A stretch of 64,000 nt of DNA, taken from positions 167,546,491 through 167,610,490 of the forward strand of contig NC_134643.1 of assembly GCF_030463565.1 (NCBI RefSeq), given 5' to 3'. The notes beneath the pieces were generated by a model. The model did not search any database. It was given only the letters and a program-made list of their open reading frames with translations, and was not told the origin of the DNA. Below, piece after piece: positions 38,541 to 50,300 of this stretch. Within the stretch, counting starts at the first letter, position 1, and each line of letters begins with the position of its first letter. A program made the translations under genes and the position numbers. The DNA comes from Pelecanus crispus. Its lineage: Eukaryota > Chordata > Aves > Pelecaniformes > Pelecanidae.

Positions 38541-41015
38541 TGTTGTGTGTTTTTTTTTTTTAATTAAACAAAGCATTTAAAATTTAATCATTTTCATTAG
38601 ACTTTTTTTTTAAATATAAACAAAGTTTTGGCAAATAATATTTATACAGAAAAATAGTTTTAGATCTTCCCAAATTTTGAAATAGTCTATAAAATTACTT
38701 TATAAATAAATAAAATGCAGAATCTGTTGTACACGTATTTGCACATCTCTGTAATTGCCTCCTTACTGTTAGCATAGGTTTGTACTTGTACAATTTTCAG
38801 GAATATTACAAAGTCATAAAGTCGGAAAGTGGATCTCTTATTAAAAATACATTTTCTCTTTTTGTCTGTCAGTTTATCTGGATGAAAGACCTGATGTATC
38901 TGAAGCTTCGTCATCCATGGGCAAAAAATAGTAATATTGGATTAATTGTAAAAAACATAGAATAACAGTTATTTCTAAACATAAAAAGTTCACACAAAAC
39001 AATGTCTTGAAGAGTTATCTACATAAAATATTTAAACGACATGGATAATTTACCATTTAGTATTATACAATAAGCTACCCAAATGCCTAAATTAACTATT
39101 ATAAAAAAATAAAAACAACTTTGACAGATATAGGCAAGTTGCAGTGTCAACTACCTAGTTATAATGACTGAGAAAGTCTACAAATATTAGTGTTTTAATA
39201 GTATATAATGGTGATACCTTAACTGCTAAAGTAACAAGTTAAGATACATTATTTTTCCACAAATTAAAACTAACGCAACGTTACAAGCACTATGTTAATT
39301 TTACAATCGAATCGTGATTATTTTTTTCTTTCGGATGATCAAATCTCCAGCTTTATATATAAATAGATAGTAATTAGACATCGGACAAACAAGATTTAGC
39401 CCAGAAAATAATTTCCTAGACAAATAATTATATGGTTAGTGCCTTCAGTCGTTCAGAACAGGCAGTGCTGCCAAAGTTTAAAATAGTTTACAATCAATCT
39501 GAAGAGGTTAAGTTAAAATACTGCAATCACTAATAATGTCCACATAGAAAACTTATGCTGCAAACAATTATACATAATATCCACTTATAACAGCTGTCTT
39601 GTTTTTTTAAACAATAATTTAAAAACTATGTCATTTATGTGATACATGTGCAACATATAAAATGTGAAATATGAAATATTTGGTACAATAGTGCTTGAAA
39701 CAAATCTCAAATCAAACAAATGAAATTTTAATTATACATATAGAATTACCTTGTAAATCAACAAAGTATTTAAAAAAGTAAACAACATTAAAATCTGCTT
39801 CATCCATATATATGTATGTATATATAATATGTATATAATCGTATTAAAGATATCTTCATACTTTTGTGACATAAAATATGTTTTTAAAGAAAAACAATTA
39901 AAAGAACTATTTTTTTCTCCACTCTAATCTGGTTACAATCGTACAATCCAATTAAAAAAAAATGCAAATACAGTAACGATTTATTAAACTGAATCTCATT
40001 CTACATTCTTAGTGTTCAGTTAATAGTCTAGATTAAAGTCACCTATGAAGTTTCAGTGACTCAACTGAATTTTAATTAAATTAGAGTATCATACAAATCT
40101 TTTCATCTACAGCCTTCTTTTTCGCCTTTTCTTTCGTTTGGTCTTTTTTTGTTTGATTTTACACTTCTAGAAGTTACTTCTTAACAGCTTGGGTCTTTTT
40201 GGTAACCTGACTATGAGTTTGAAAGATTATTCGCTTCTGGTGAGATTTGACTGTTGGCATCAGGCTCACTTTCATCAAGTCTGATGTGACAAAATTTAGG
40301 CACTTCTGCAAAGTCTCTTTTAAAAACATTATAAATATACTTGTAAAATAATATTTTCAAGACTTTGTTCTTTTGGGGATTGAAAGGGGTATGAAGTTCA
40401 TACTGTGCAAAATCTTTTAATTTTCTTCTGCTATTCTGCTATGATTCAAATGCAACTTCTCCATACAAGTCAAACACCAACCATGTGCATCAAAAGAATT
40501 TGTGCTTTACTTTGGACTTCTGGCTAAAAATATTCAGATTGGCAGGGTGATGTGCAGGACACTGGGCTGCGTTTCACTTCCTCTGTCTTGGAATCAACTC
40601 GCTAGGGGAGCAAAACCAAGATTTTTTTTTTTTTTTAACCGAGAAGAAAAACCCCAATCATAGCTCGGGTGAAAATTAAACCTGCAACTGGGGTAAGTTT
40701 TTAGCCGATACAACTTAATTATTGCTGAGCTCAAAAGATTCATAAACACTGAATCTCACGAGACTAATTTGACTGGACCATTTCCTTTAGGTATAGTTAT
40801 GGAGAAAAGACAATATTTGCAAGAATTAAACTATGCTTAGAAAATCTTTAAAACTAAATGTTACCCTTTATGTCTTGAAACATCACAGCTGGTATCAGGT
40901 AGTTAACTATTTTAGGTTGGAGTATAGTAAGCATACCATATTTAATATTCATATATGACATAGCAGCACTAGCTTTTTCGAGTTTGTGATTTGTCCGTAA
41001 GAACAAATTCTTGAC

Positions 41016-41143
41016 TTAGCATGCAGTTTGTGGCAACTCTAGAGAGGAGGAGACGGGGTAGTATGTACAGTAGCCGTGCTTGGCCGTCCGCAGGGAGGCT
41101 TCGTGACACTCCGTTCCGCTCCTGCCGGCTATTTCAGGATTAT
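41016..41143 (-). CDS. MBNL2: MBNL2 terminal coding exon, read in two frames
   Basis: A strong acceptor (CTTTCCTTTCTCTTGACAG, AG at 41145-41144) precedes the exon. If the 36-nt exon is joined directly, ATT-G plus AT gives ...S-I-D and the frame continues DNPEIAGRSG...KHGYCTYYPV, ending SSSLELPQTAC, with TAA at 41016-41018. If the 95-nt exon is included, its final CAG is followed by ATA-ATC-CTG-AAA-TAG, giving Q-I-I-L-K and a stop at 41129-41131, only 15 nt into the exon. Both C-termini match the known MBNL2 isoform design. The last 18 residues of the long form are nearly identical to human, while the first part differs at many positions (human from memory). The exon is CpG-rich, unlike its AT-rich 3' UTR. 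Confidence 0.95.
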
Positions 41144-41248
41144 CTGTCAAGAGAAAGGAAAGCGTGATCGCGCTTTTAGGTGACACGGGGAGAGCAGTTC
41201 GCCCAGACGGCCAGCACCGGACTAACTAAGCTTGGGCGCAGCTCGTAC

Positions 41249-41537
41249 GGGACAGCATCCCAAACGGGACAGCATCCCAAACGGGACAGCATCCCGTATG
41301 GGACAGCATCCCGTACGGGACAGCATCCCAAACGGGACAGCATCCCAAACGGGACAGCATCCCGTATGGGACAGCATCCCGTACGGGACAGCATCCCAAA
41401 CGGGACAGCATCCCAAACGGGACAGCATCCCAAACGGGACAGCATCCCAAACGGGACAGCATCCCGTATGGGACAGCATCCCAAACGGGACAGCATCCCA
41501 AACGGGACAGCATCCCAAACGGGACAGCATCCTGTAT
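41249..41537 (-). repeat. 17-bp minisatellite, 17 copies, with a UGCU hairpin in each unit
   Basis: The core GGGACAGCATCC starts at 41249 and recurs every 17 bp without any indel up to 41521. Cores are separated by 4-base linkers AAAC, GTAT or GTAC. The core is an imperfect palindrome (GGGA-loop-TCCC). On the transcript strand of MBNL2 the unit is GGGAUGCUGUCCC, a 4-bp stem with a UGCUG loop. The array is intronic, about 105 nt upstream of the terminal exon acceptor. Because 17 is not a multiple of 3 and no unit creates a stop, it produces long spurious frames (about 250 codons) on both strands. Confidence 0.95.
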
Positions 41538-43484
41538 CCTCACGCTGCCTGGGAGGCGATTGCTTTTCACAAACCTGGCCGTCCTCCTCCCGCGCACACG
41601 TCCTCACGCGCGTGAGAACACGCGGAGGGGATATTTTACGTGCCAGAATACTGGAGACCGTGCGGAAGCCACGAAGGAAGGGCCTGGCCGCAGGCAGGGT
41701 GCACACCCTCAGCGCCCCGGCTGTCAGCGGAGGGGGAAGCAGCCCTGGCCTCCCGAGGAGGCTCACAAGTGCATGGGTGCCTGGCGCGATTCTCCAGCTC
41801 CCACCCTGCTCCCACAAAGTCAGGAGCGACCAGGGGAAACGGTGGAGGCAGGGCCCCTCGCCACTAACAAGCAAAAAAAAATGTACCGGGCTGGCTGCTT
41901 TCAACAAGCTATAGTGTCTTTTCAATGCACTTTTAGCAGCTGCTTATTTCCTAAAAAAATTATCTGCAGGTCAGCAAACTTCGGAGGCTTTTCACGCTTC
42001 CTTAGGTCAGGAGACCCAGGGGGATGATCGTAATGGTACCCCTGTGCGCCTAGCTAGTCACTAACCTTGCTGCTTTACCTCCACGATGTCTCAAACTGAG
42101 GGTGAGGCAACCATTTTACAGACGCAAACTCTCGCGCTTCCAATACTGCGAAGGTTAAATGCACGATGTGCCCAGCACCTGACTCAACCTGCTCACAGCA
42201 TTGGAAAACACTCCAGATTTCCATCACCTGCCTGAAACGGCTGCCAGTGAAAGCGATGTCAAGAGCCAGGGGTGTGATGTTTTATCATGCCATTGCTAGT
42301 CTGTGCTCCAGACTTAAGCACAAGTCAAGGAATCGGAGCGCATCACCTGCTCTTCCTGTTTCATTTGGCACTCGACATATTTTTAAGCTGTATTTGTAGG
42401 TGGCAAGACAGTCATGACAGCACTTTGACCTACTTGTGTATTACGAAGCTAGACCGCTGCTTAATGCAATATTTATTTTAAAAGGAAAAAAAAAAAAAAA
42501 AAAGGTGTTTTGAAAATAATTTCAGCAACATACTACCTCTGACATACAGATTGCTGAGAAGAAACACACTTGCCTCTGCATGGAAGGTGCTTGTTCTAGT
42601 CCCCTGCCCGGTCACATTTTAACACCCCTGCAGTTTGGCCTGCTCCGAAACCAGTGAGGATTGCTTTGTTCAAGGTACGGCATGGCGTGGCATGCCATCC
42701 AGACTCCTAACTACTACAGACAGCTGCCTAGAGACCTCAGTTCAACAAAAATATCGCCAATGAGACGAAGCGTTTGCAGGAGCGACGTAAATGCTGTCAC
42801 ACCTGAGAGCCGCCCTCCTCTCTCCCGGAGGAGGAGGGGAAGAGCCCGGTTCTGCAGAGAGGCAGGATATGCAAAACCCCTGAACCCCAATTCCTACAGC
42901 ACCTACAACTTGCCCCTTCTGCTTGAGCTTGCCATCCAACCCACACGGCAGGAGTGACGACTCCCATTGCTCCGGGAGGCAAGGGACCGTCTCCAACGCT
43001 ATGTGCTCTCTGTACACAGCTACCAGCTCCCTGACCCCACATAACTTGCTGGCATGCCAAAAAGTCATCTCTGATTACCATCAGCACTGAAAATCCGGTG
43101 ACACGCGAGGCCCCATTGTAATGACACTGTACAAACACCTGCTGCTCCAAAGGGCTTAACATCTAAATACATCATACATACAACAAGGACATATATTTTT
43201 AATGAACTTCCACCCATTGTGAGTTTGTTAGCTTATCGCCTATCTTCTGTTTCCTATTGAAATAACAAAGAAATACCTTTGCTGGAATAATAAAGCCCTG
43301 CCTGTGATAGCCCTGGTCCATCTACAGCACAGTGATTCGACAGTCCGTACAAAGAATGTAGCCGTGCTGAAAATAAGAAGTGACCAAGATTATCAGCACT
43401 GATATTTTTAGCAGGTTACAACCCAACATGTCTATGTAATTAATAAAGCAGCTTTAGCTATACTGGGTTAGCCATAATCACGCA

Positions 43485-43538
43485 AGTGTATTTAAAGGAT
43501 CCTAAGGACTGAGTGTACTTAAAGGATCCTAAGGTCTG
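43485..43538 (+). repeat. 27-bp tandem duplication
   Basis: Two adjacent 27-bp copies (43485-43511 and 43512-43538), each containing AAAGGATCCTAAGG and differing at two positions. Confidence 0.9.
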
Positions 43539-46500
43539 ATTTAATGGGACACAACCTGAAATCTACTCAGTGTAAAAAACCAGAATTTCAGACACTGCAG
43601 TTGCCTACATCGCCTGCCAACTTTTGAGGGGATAAAATTGCATTTTCCTATAGCTTTTTTCTCCCCGCACAGGAAGACAGATCACTGCCCCTTATGCCGA
43701 GACATCCTAAAAGGTGAAACTGCCCCACAACACTGGTGCTCCTAATTCCTCCAAGAATGCATGACAGAGGCGGCAGAAGGCCTAATCTCAGGCTGTGTCT
43801 CGGGAAAAGGGTAGGACGGTCCCTGGTGCTTCGATCAACCCAAGCGCAACCCCCGCTGCCGCGTGCCAGGCGGGACGGAGGGCCCCGGGCAGCGTGGAGG
43901 AGCAGGGACCCCATCTCTGCTCCACTCTGGCGAGTGGCAGAGCCCAGGTAAGGACGTCCACCGCCCCGTCCCTATTCCTGCCGCTTCTCCCCTCCTCTGG
44001 AAACTCAGGAAACAGCAAAGACAATGTAAACACTTTCCTTTTGTGTGCGAGCACGTCCTGTTTACGCGGCTGTGGGTGCAGGAGGAGCAGCTGGAGCTCG
44101 CCCCGCTGCCGGCTTCTCCCGCTGCCAGTGGCTACGGAGCTGGCTTGCTCCCACATCGTCCTCACCGTGCTGCCACTCGTGCAGGGGATGGAACTAGGGC
44201 ATGTTGCACCCTGGCTATTTCTAGTACACGTAGGAGTCCTCCTAGGAAAAAAAAAAAAACCCTCCAGTCTCTCCTTCAGAACAAGCTTCTCCACTGTGGA
44301 GATGCAGAACTGAGGAGCTACTTTTTTTTTTTTTTTTAAACCTTAGCCACAAAGTGTAAAACGTATCCCGTAGTCTTTAATTATATGTTCACACCCTACT
44401 TCTCAAAAAGATATCACAACTCTGCCATAGCTACATACACATGTATCAGCTTCTGCAACTGTTTTTTTCACTGTGTCTGACAGAGAAACATAAAATGCTA
44501 AACTGCTTTACATGGAAAACACACTGTGAACCTCTTCTGTTTAATCTACAAACGAAGTAATAAACTGTGATGGAAGACGGAGGCTATCTAACTCTGCATC
44601 GCTACTAATTGCTCCATCATCTACGTGCTGAAAAAGGAGAAGCTGTACAGAACATACCGACCAAGGAACATCCCTGCAAACACCTATTACAGAGTCTGCC
44701 CTCCCTCGTTACTTGTAAATAGGTGCAACAACCTTCATGTTCGCTACTGAATTACATCTTAAATGTACATATGTATGACTCGTCACATTCGCAGTGATAC
44801 TATTATATCATTATACTTCACAGTAACTTGAGATAATGTATTGACACTTTTACCAGGGTATATATAAGCATAAAAAACCTGAAAAATAAGACTACACAAT
44901 GCATGTGCATTGTCCCATGTACAAAGGTCTACAGGTCAAGCATGGGAAAGCATTTTCTCATGCTCTGTATGAATAAGATCCACAGGTATGGATACAGATG
45001 TGCCAGAAAACATACCTTCTGCTCCTGCAGGAAGAGATCTAGCAAGAATGCTATTTCTAGCAGAAGCAGAATGGCCTGGTGCTTATAGTCTGGGGTAGTA
45101 ATGCACAGAAGATTTAATAACAGCAAAGGGCATTTTTTGGAGGCAATCACAGACATAGGGTACCCTCTCCATTGCCTTCTTGCTTGGTACCCGTTTGAAG
45201 TGCCAGAAAGCTGGCTACCCTTAGACTGAAATCATTAAAATTGTGCCAATGTTAGTTACTAGATCCCACTGAAACTGCAAATACATACAGTGAACCTAAA
45301 TTCCTGCAAACTACTTTCTAACTGCCAAGAAGCGCTTGCCCTTCCAAATTTTCCAGCTCTTTAGAGGCGGCATTTTCAGCTCCCAAATGCCAAGACTTGA
45401 CTTTCTCTCTTTTCTATCAGAGCATGGCTCTTTTAGACCTTTACCTTCAGGACCTCTGAATGACCACAGCGGTCATTAAGCCCCCTGTGCAACACAGCAC
45501 GTCCCTAAATTCAGCCAGGGTTGCTCCTAAGGGTGATGCAGTTCTGCAGTGTCGTCCATGGGAATGACAACCACGAGAGGTGTTACTGCCAACGATTTCA
45601 GCTTCTCACCAACCCACCGTATGCAGCAGACCAATCGACATCAGCTTGGGACTTCCTCAGACCCAGCAAATGCGGCTGCGACCGGTTATTGTCTCGACTT
45701 AAAAGGTAAAATTGAAAATCTCTTTTAAATTAAGGTGGAAATTCCACCCTCGTGAACTCTCTTCTGACACTCAGGTTACTACGTGCACTGCCTTACTTGA
45801 TACCGTTCCCGGAATTAGCCAAATTACCTAGAATCATGACTGGGTACTACAAATTTCAAGAATACCATTTGGCTTTAGATTTTCTGTTTTGAAGCTACAA
45901 CTCATGAAGCTTCTTTATTCCCCATGTCTTAAATTCTGTTTCCAGCTGTGGATTTATTATACAATGATGAGTACAGAAAATTTACCATTCTGCATGAATT
46001 CAGTGTACAGGAACTCTTGTTCAACTAAAGACCTGTCACAGTGGATCAGCTGGAAAACATGACTTCGTATCTACCTCCAAGATGCTTCTCTTTCAGAAGT
46101 TCTGAAATTGTTTCTCCAAATTACACTTTGCTCTACCAGTGTTAATACATTTCAAGGGGGGATTAAGATCGTATTTGACCTCCACGTTGTGAAGCACTTA
46201 TCCCTCCAAAAATGAACTCATACATAGTTAACATTTTAGACTGCTCAGCTTTTCATTTAAGCACAATGTAGTAATAGGAGTTTCTTGTAGACAAGATTCA
46301 TTTCAGATTATTTCAGACATGTATGCCTCAGCTGGTCACCCTGTTTTACATCTTCCTAGCCTACCTCAGGCAACTTATTTTAGCATAAGACAGATTATCA
46401 ACTCATGATGCTTTTTTCCCCTCCACCAAATATAAGAGTCTGTGGCAAACAGTTCACACTGAGGTGTTTAACTTCCACACACCTGCGTCAGGGCAGATGA

Positions 46501-46812
46501 ATCCTACCACAGTGACATTTTCTATTTTCGTGGTTTTCACACAAGTAGCAGACTGGTCAGATATATCTAGGGTATACATTAAAAATGACAGATATTTTCA
46601 GACAGCCGACTCATATCAGGCTGTCTCATAACTTCTCCCGCTTTCTAAAAATAAAACTAACACCAAGTATTTCTTCCCTTTGACAAGAAACCCAAGCTAT
46701 TTATATTTCTCCATGCCTTTGGGAAATGCCTCCATCTCTTTATTTTTCATTTTCTTGTAGAATGCTCTTTTGTGGCATGTGCCTTGTCCTTGTTCTTCAA
46801 AATAAATCCGTC

Positions 46813-46833
46813 TTTTTTTTTTTTTTTTTTTTT
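46813..46833 (+). repeat. Homopolymer T run (21 T)
   Basis: Twenty-one T on plus, so A in the MBNL2 pre-mRNA. No retroposed body is evident beside it. Confidence 0.85.
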
Positions 46834-47050
46834 AATCAGAAGTGGAAAAGGATGAGTAAATATTCAGACATTTGCTGAGAGTAATCACTATCATATCAAT
46901 TATGCTTTGTCTTACTTAATTTTTTACATAGTCTTACAGATGGACTTCACATCCTATTTCTCCATGACTTCAGCAGCAGCACCTCCACGGAACTGAGCTT
47001 TCCAACCCGCCGCCCCAGGACTCTCACCGACACTCCCCCAAGGGATGGGA

Positions 47051-47391
47051 TTTCATAGAATCGTCTAGGTTGGAAAAGACCTTTAAGATCATCCAGTCCA
47101 ACCATTAACCTACACTACCAAGCCCACCTAAACCAATCAAGGGTAGACTAGACTAAACCATATCCCGAAGTGCCACATCTACCTGTTTTTTGAACACTTC
47201 CAGGGATGGGGACTCCACCACCTCTCTGGGCAGCCTCTTCCAATGCTTGACCACCCTTTCCGTAAAGAAATTTTTCCTAATTTCCAGCCTAAACCTCCCC
47301 TGGCGCAGCTTGAGCCCATTTCCTCTCGTCCTATCGCTAGCTACTTGGGAGAAGAGACCAACACCCACCTCACTACAACCTCCTTTCAGAA
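47051..47391 (-). mobile_element. CR1 LINE, 5'-truncated 3' end
   Basis: The element reads from a TCATAGAATCGTCTAGG start through CCAGTCCAACCATTAACCTA and CCACCTCTCTGGGCAGCC to a break at about 47391. The minus-strand frame preserves the CR1 ORF2 C-terminal region clearly: [10 protein letters not shown], then [20 protein letters not shown], then [17 protein letters not shown]. Only one octamer remains at the 3' end. It belongs to a different CR1 subfamily from the 33.4-kb copy (extra sequence after CCAACC). It is in the same orientation as MBNL2. Confidence 0.93.
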
Positions 47392-50300
47392 GAATTAATT
47401 TGCCCCCGTCCTCCACTGGCTGGAGCTGGCTCCAACTCTCGCTTGCACTAGAAGCAGCCTGCCTGCTCCTAACACTCAGGGTGGAAAGGTGCTGGGGTAC
47501 GCACACCTCATCTCTCCCACCTTAGCTGTTGTCCCGCTCCCTTTCCTGGCCCCGGCACGAGCTGTAATTCCCGCTGGAAGTCCCTTCCTGACCTACTGTC
47601 TGCACTACATTGCAGGTTTTGTCACTGCCACAAGAGCTTCTCTTCCTTGTCTCTACCACATACATTTGCGCATTTGCGCACCCATCATCTAACCTCAGGC
47701 CTGCGTCACTCATCTGTCCCTGTCCACTTCAAAATTCACAGTCACCAGTTTGCACCCCTGTAAACCTAATGTCAAACAAGCATCTTTCTGCGGGTTCATC
47801 TGCAAATACTGAAAAGAAAAAAAAAACCCAGTAAACGTATCCCCAAACAAAACCTAAAGGAACTACTAATAGGGTCGGAGGGACCTGCTGAAAGCAATTT
47901 GTTACCCTTGCTATCACTGTCAATCACTTCATCACTTTTCACAAACACATTGAGCTCCACCTTGCGTCGCTGGCTTCTTTCCTTTGCTACCCTTCCTCCC
48001 TCGATGGCCAGAAACCTCATCCTCATTTCCAGCACATTATGATTTAATGTATACGTGCTTCATTTTTCTTACCAACTGTGGATCTCTCCTCAATTCAGGG
48101 TTGAAGGAGGATTTTTTTCTTATTGCTTCTCCATTAATCCAATGCATCCCCAATATATTTGTCTACTTTGCTCATCGATAAGGTGACCTCTGATTTGTAT
48201 ACAAAGGGTGACATGTCTAGGCCACAGATGATCTCCTTGGTTGCCTGCCCACGCAGTAACTAACAGAGGGGGCATCAGGTGTTTGTTTCCTGAGGGGAGA
48301 AGGTCCTATTTGTTTGGCTTTCCCACAGCCCATCCCCTGACATGGTAATTCCAGTGCCCTGCTCCACCCTCTCTTTTCTTCCCTAAATCTGAGCATGCCC
48401 AGTTCTGTCTGTCCCATATGTTGATAATATGCCTCTGGAAATGGCTGAGGGTCAGATGTCCATGCTGGGCACATCTGCTAGCACATTTTCATCCCATCAG
48501 ACACAAGTTGTTGGCCATCAGGGTGTCATAAAGCTGACAGAGATGTTGTCTGAATCCAGTTCTTCATGATGATCTAAAGAGAAGATCAAGGCAAGTGTGG
48601 GATCCGAAAGGGCTCAAGGATTAAACAGCATCATTCTTCTCATTTAATATTCATGAGGTCCTGAAAGAGAGTCCAAAGCCACTTGTGCTGCCAACTCCTT
48701 AGTGTGCTTACAAGCTTCAGTAGGTATTTACTCAAGTAATAATGTATAATATTTAAGTTCAACTTAATAGGTATTTACTCACTCTGAAGAAACAGGACTA
48801 GTTGTTTGAGAAATTAAAGCAATCTGGCTTTATTTATTCTTCCTTAAAGTAATAAATAATGCAGTACTAAAAATTGATCATAACATACTGTAGTATATTC
48901 TACCAAAATCTATTTTTAACTAACCACACAGGCAGCAGATGGACTACATAGAAATGAGAAAACCACTGCTATAATATTTTAGGAGCACCGTACAGTGGCT
49001 GTTTTGAATAGCCACTCAATTTTACCTTTCAGCAGGTCTGAGCTACTGCAGTCATCTGTGTTTTTCACTTCCTACTTTCAGGTCATTTTCCTTCTCTTCT
49101 TGAATTTTAGAAACTGCCAGAATAGGCTTATGCAGAGGAACTGAGAGCACAGAGGACTGAGAGGCCAAGCACAAGTTGTGCATTACCTGTGAAGGTGCCC
49201 CTATTCCTCTTGTAGGGGTGCTACTTCTCCAAACCTGCATTTTCTTAGGTGTCCTCACCTAGCCTTTTTTTTTTCTTCTTTTAACAAACCCTGCTTTATA
49301 TTTTCCTCTTGCACATCATATATGCCCAAATCATGCAAAATGAGGCTGCCATTACACATATGGCATCCCTTTTAGGCAAACGCTGCCAACTGCACGCAGA
49401 GCACGGCTAGCGCTTCTGCGAGTTCCCCAGCTCTGAAACCCCTCCTCTCCCAAAACCTGGCACTTCAGTTCAGACTCCCTTCCAAGCAAGAGACGGTCCA
49501 CTGCAACATCCAGAACTTAAATCAAACACAGAAAGGTACCAAATTTATGTTCATCAAGGTATACTCATCAGACACCACATACAACGCTTGTGTCAGTTTT
49601 ATAAAACCCACTGTATTGGAACTTCTCTGGGGAAATCCTGGCTTTTGACTGCTTACCGCTTCCTTAATTTTCTTCTTATCTGAATACTCTCACATAAACA
49701 GACATACATACTATTGTGTGTCACTGCAGATAATACTGCGCCAAAAATGAAGTCAGTCAAAGTTAACAAATCTCTGCCTCAAGCTGAAAGTCACGACAGG
49801 TACAACACACAAACAAATAAATAAATAGGTGTTTCCACTACGGTTACGTGGGCAGCCTCCTGCACACTCAAGGCCAAAGACTGGCATTTCTGGTGGCCAA
49901 TAAATCATACACCGAGATAAAAATATGATATTTGTTTAATTCAAGGGAAAATAGTTGGAGCAGCTAGAGATGTCCAGATGCAATTATTTCAAAGAACAGA
50001 ATCCCAAACAAGTACATTTGGAGCTCTGCACTGCACTGTGTTGTTAAAATTTTATGATGGAAAAAAACAGACTCACACGAGCTGTATGTACATGTTAAGC
50101 ACAATGAAACAAACTCATTTTTTCCCAAATGCCTACAAAATGCGTTGACCTCAGAAAAATTTTCCTATGTTTAAATAATAAATATACGCCCCAAAAGACT
50201 TCAACTCAACTTGTTCAAGTATCATTTGTTGAATAATTGAAAGCAAGAACATAAAAGGACGTTACCATATCAAACATAAACGCATTTTTTTAATTGCAAT

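Larger units (their letters stand above)
38200..41015 (-). other. MBNL2: MBNL2 3' UTR
   Basis: This AT-rich block directly follows the distal stop codon of the MBNL2 terminal exon. It has the texture of a long, conserved vertebrate 3' UTR: many TATA/TTTA tracts, a TATATATGTATGTATATATA segment at about 39.8 kb, and no repeats. The lower end is placed where composition switches to GC-rich sequence at about 38.2 kb, just past a minus-strand AATAAA. Its length of about 2.8 kb suits MBNL genes. The precise end needs 3'-end reads. Confidence 0.7.

Noticed and set aside
41249..41537. CRISPR-like repeat array
   Set aside because: The 13-base cores are separated by only 4-base linkers of three types, so there are no spacers. 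This is a eukaryotic minisatellite.
41176..41925. Open frames of about 250 codons on both strands with Cys/Pro- or Gln/Thr-rich repeats
   Set aside because: They are the 17-bp minisatellite read through in different frames (a 51-bp, 17-residue period). They lie inside an MBNL2 intron with no independent gene signals.
43788..44339. Overlapping 158-172-codon frames on both strands
   Set aside because: A locally GC-rich patch in an MBNL2 intron. Frames in three registers have similar length and none resembles a known protein.
47153..47506. A 117-codon minus-strand frame as a host gene
   Set aside because: It encodes the decayed C-terminus of CR1 ORF2 (a [21 protein letters not shown] motif), not a host protein.
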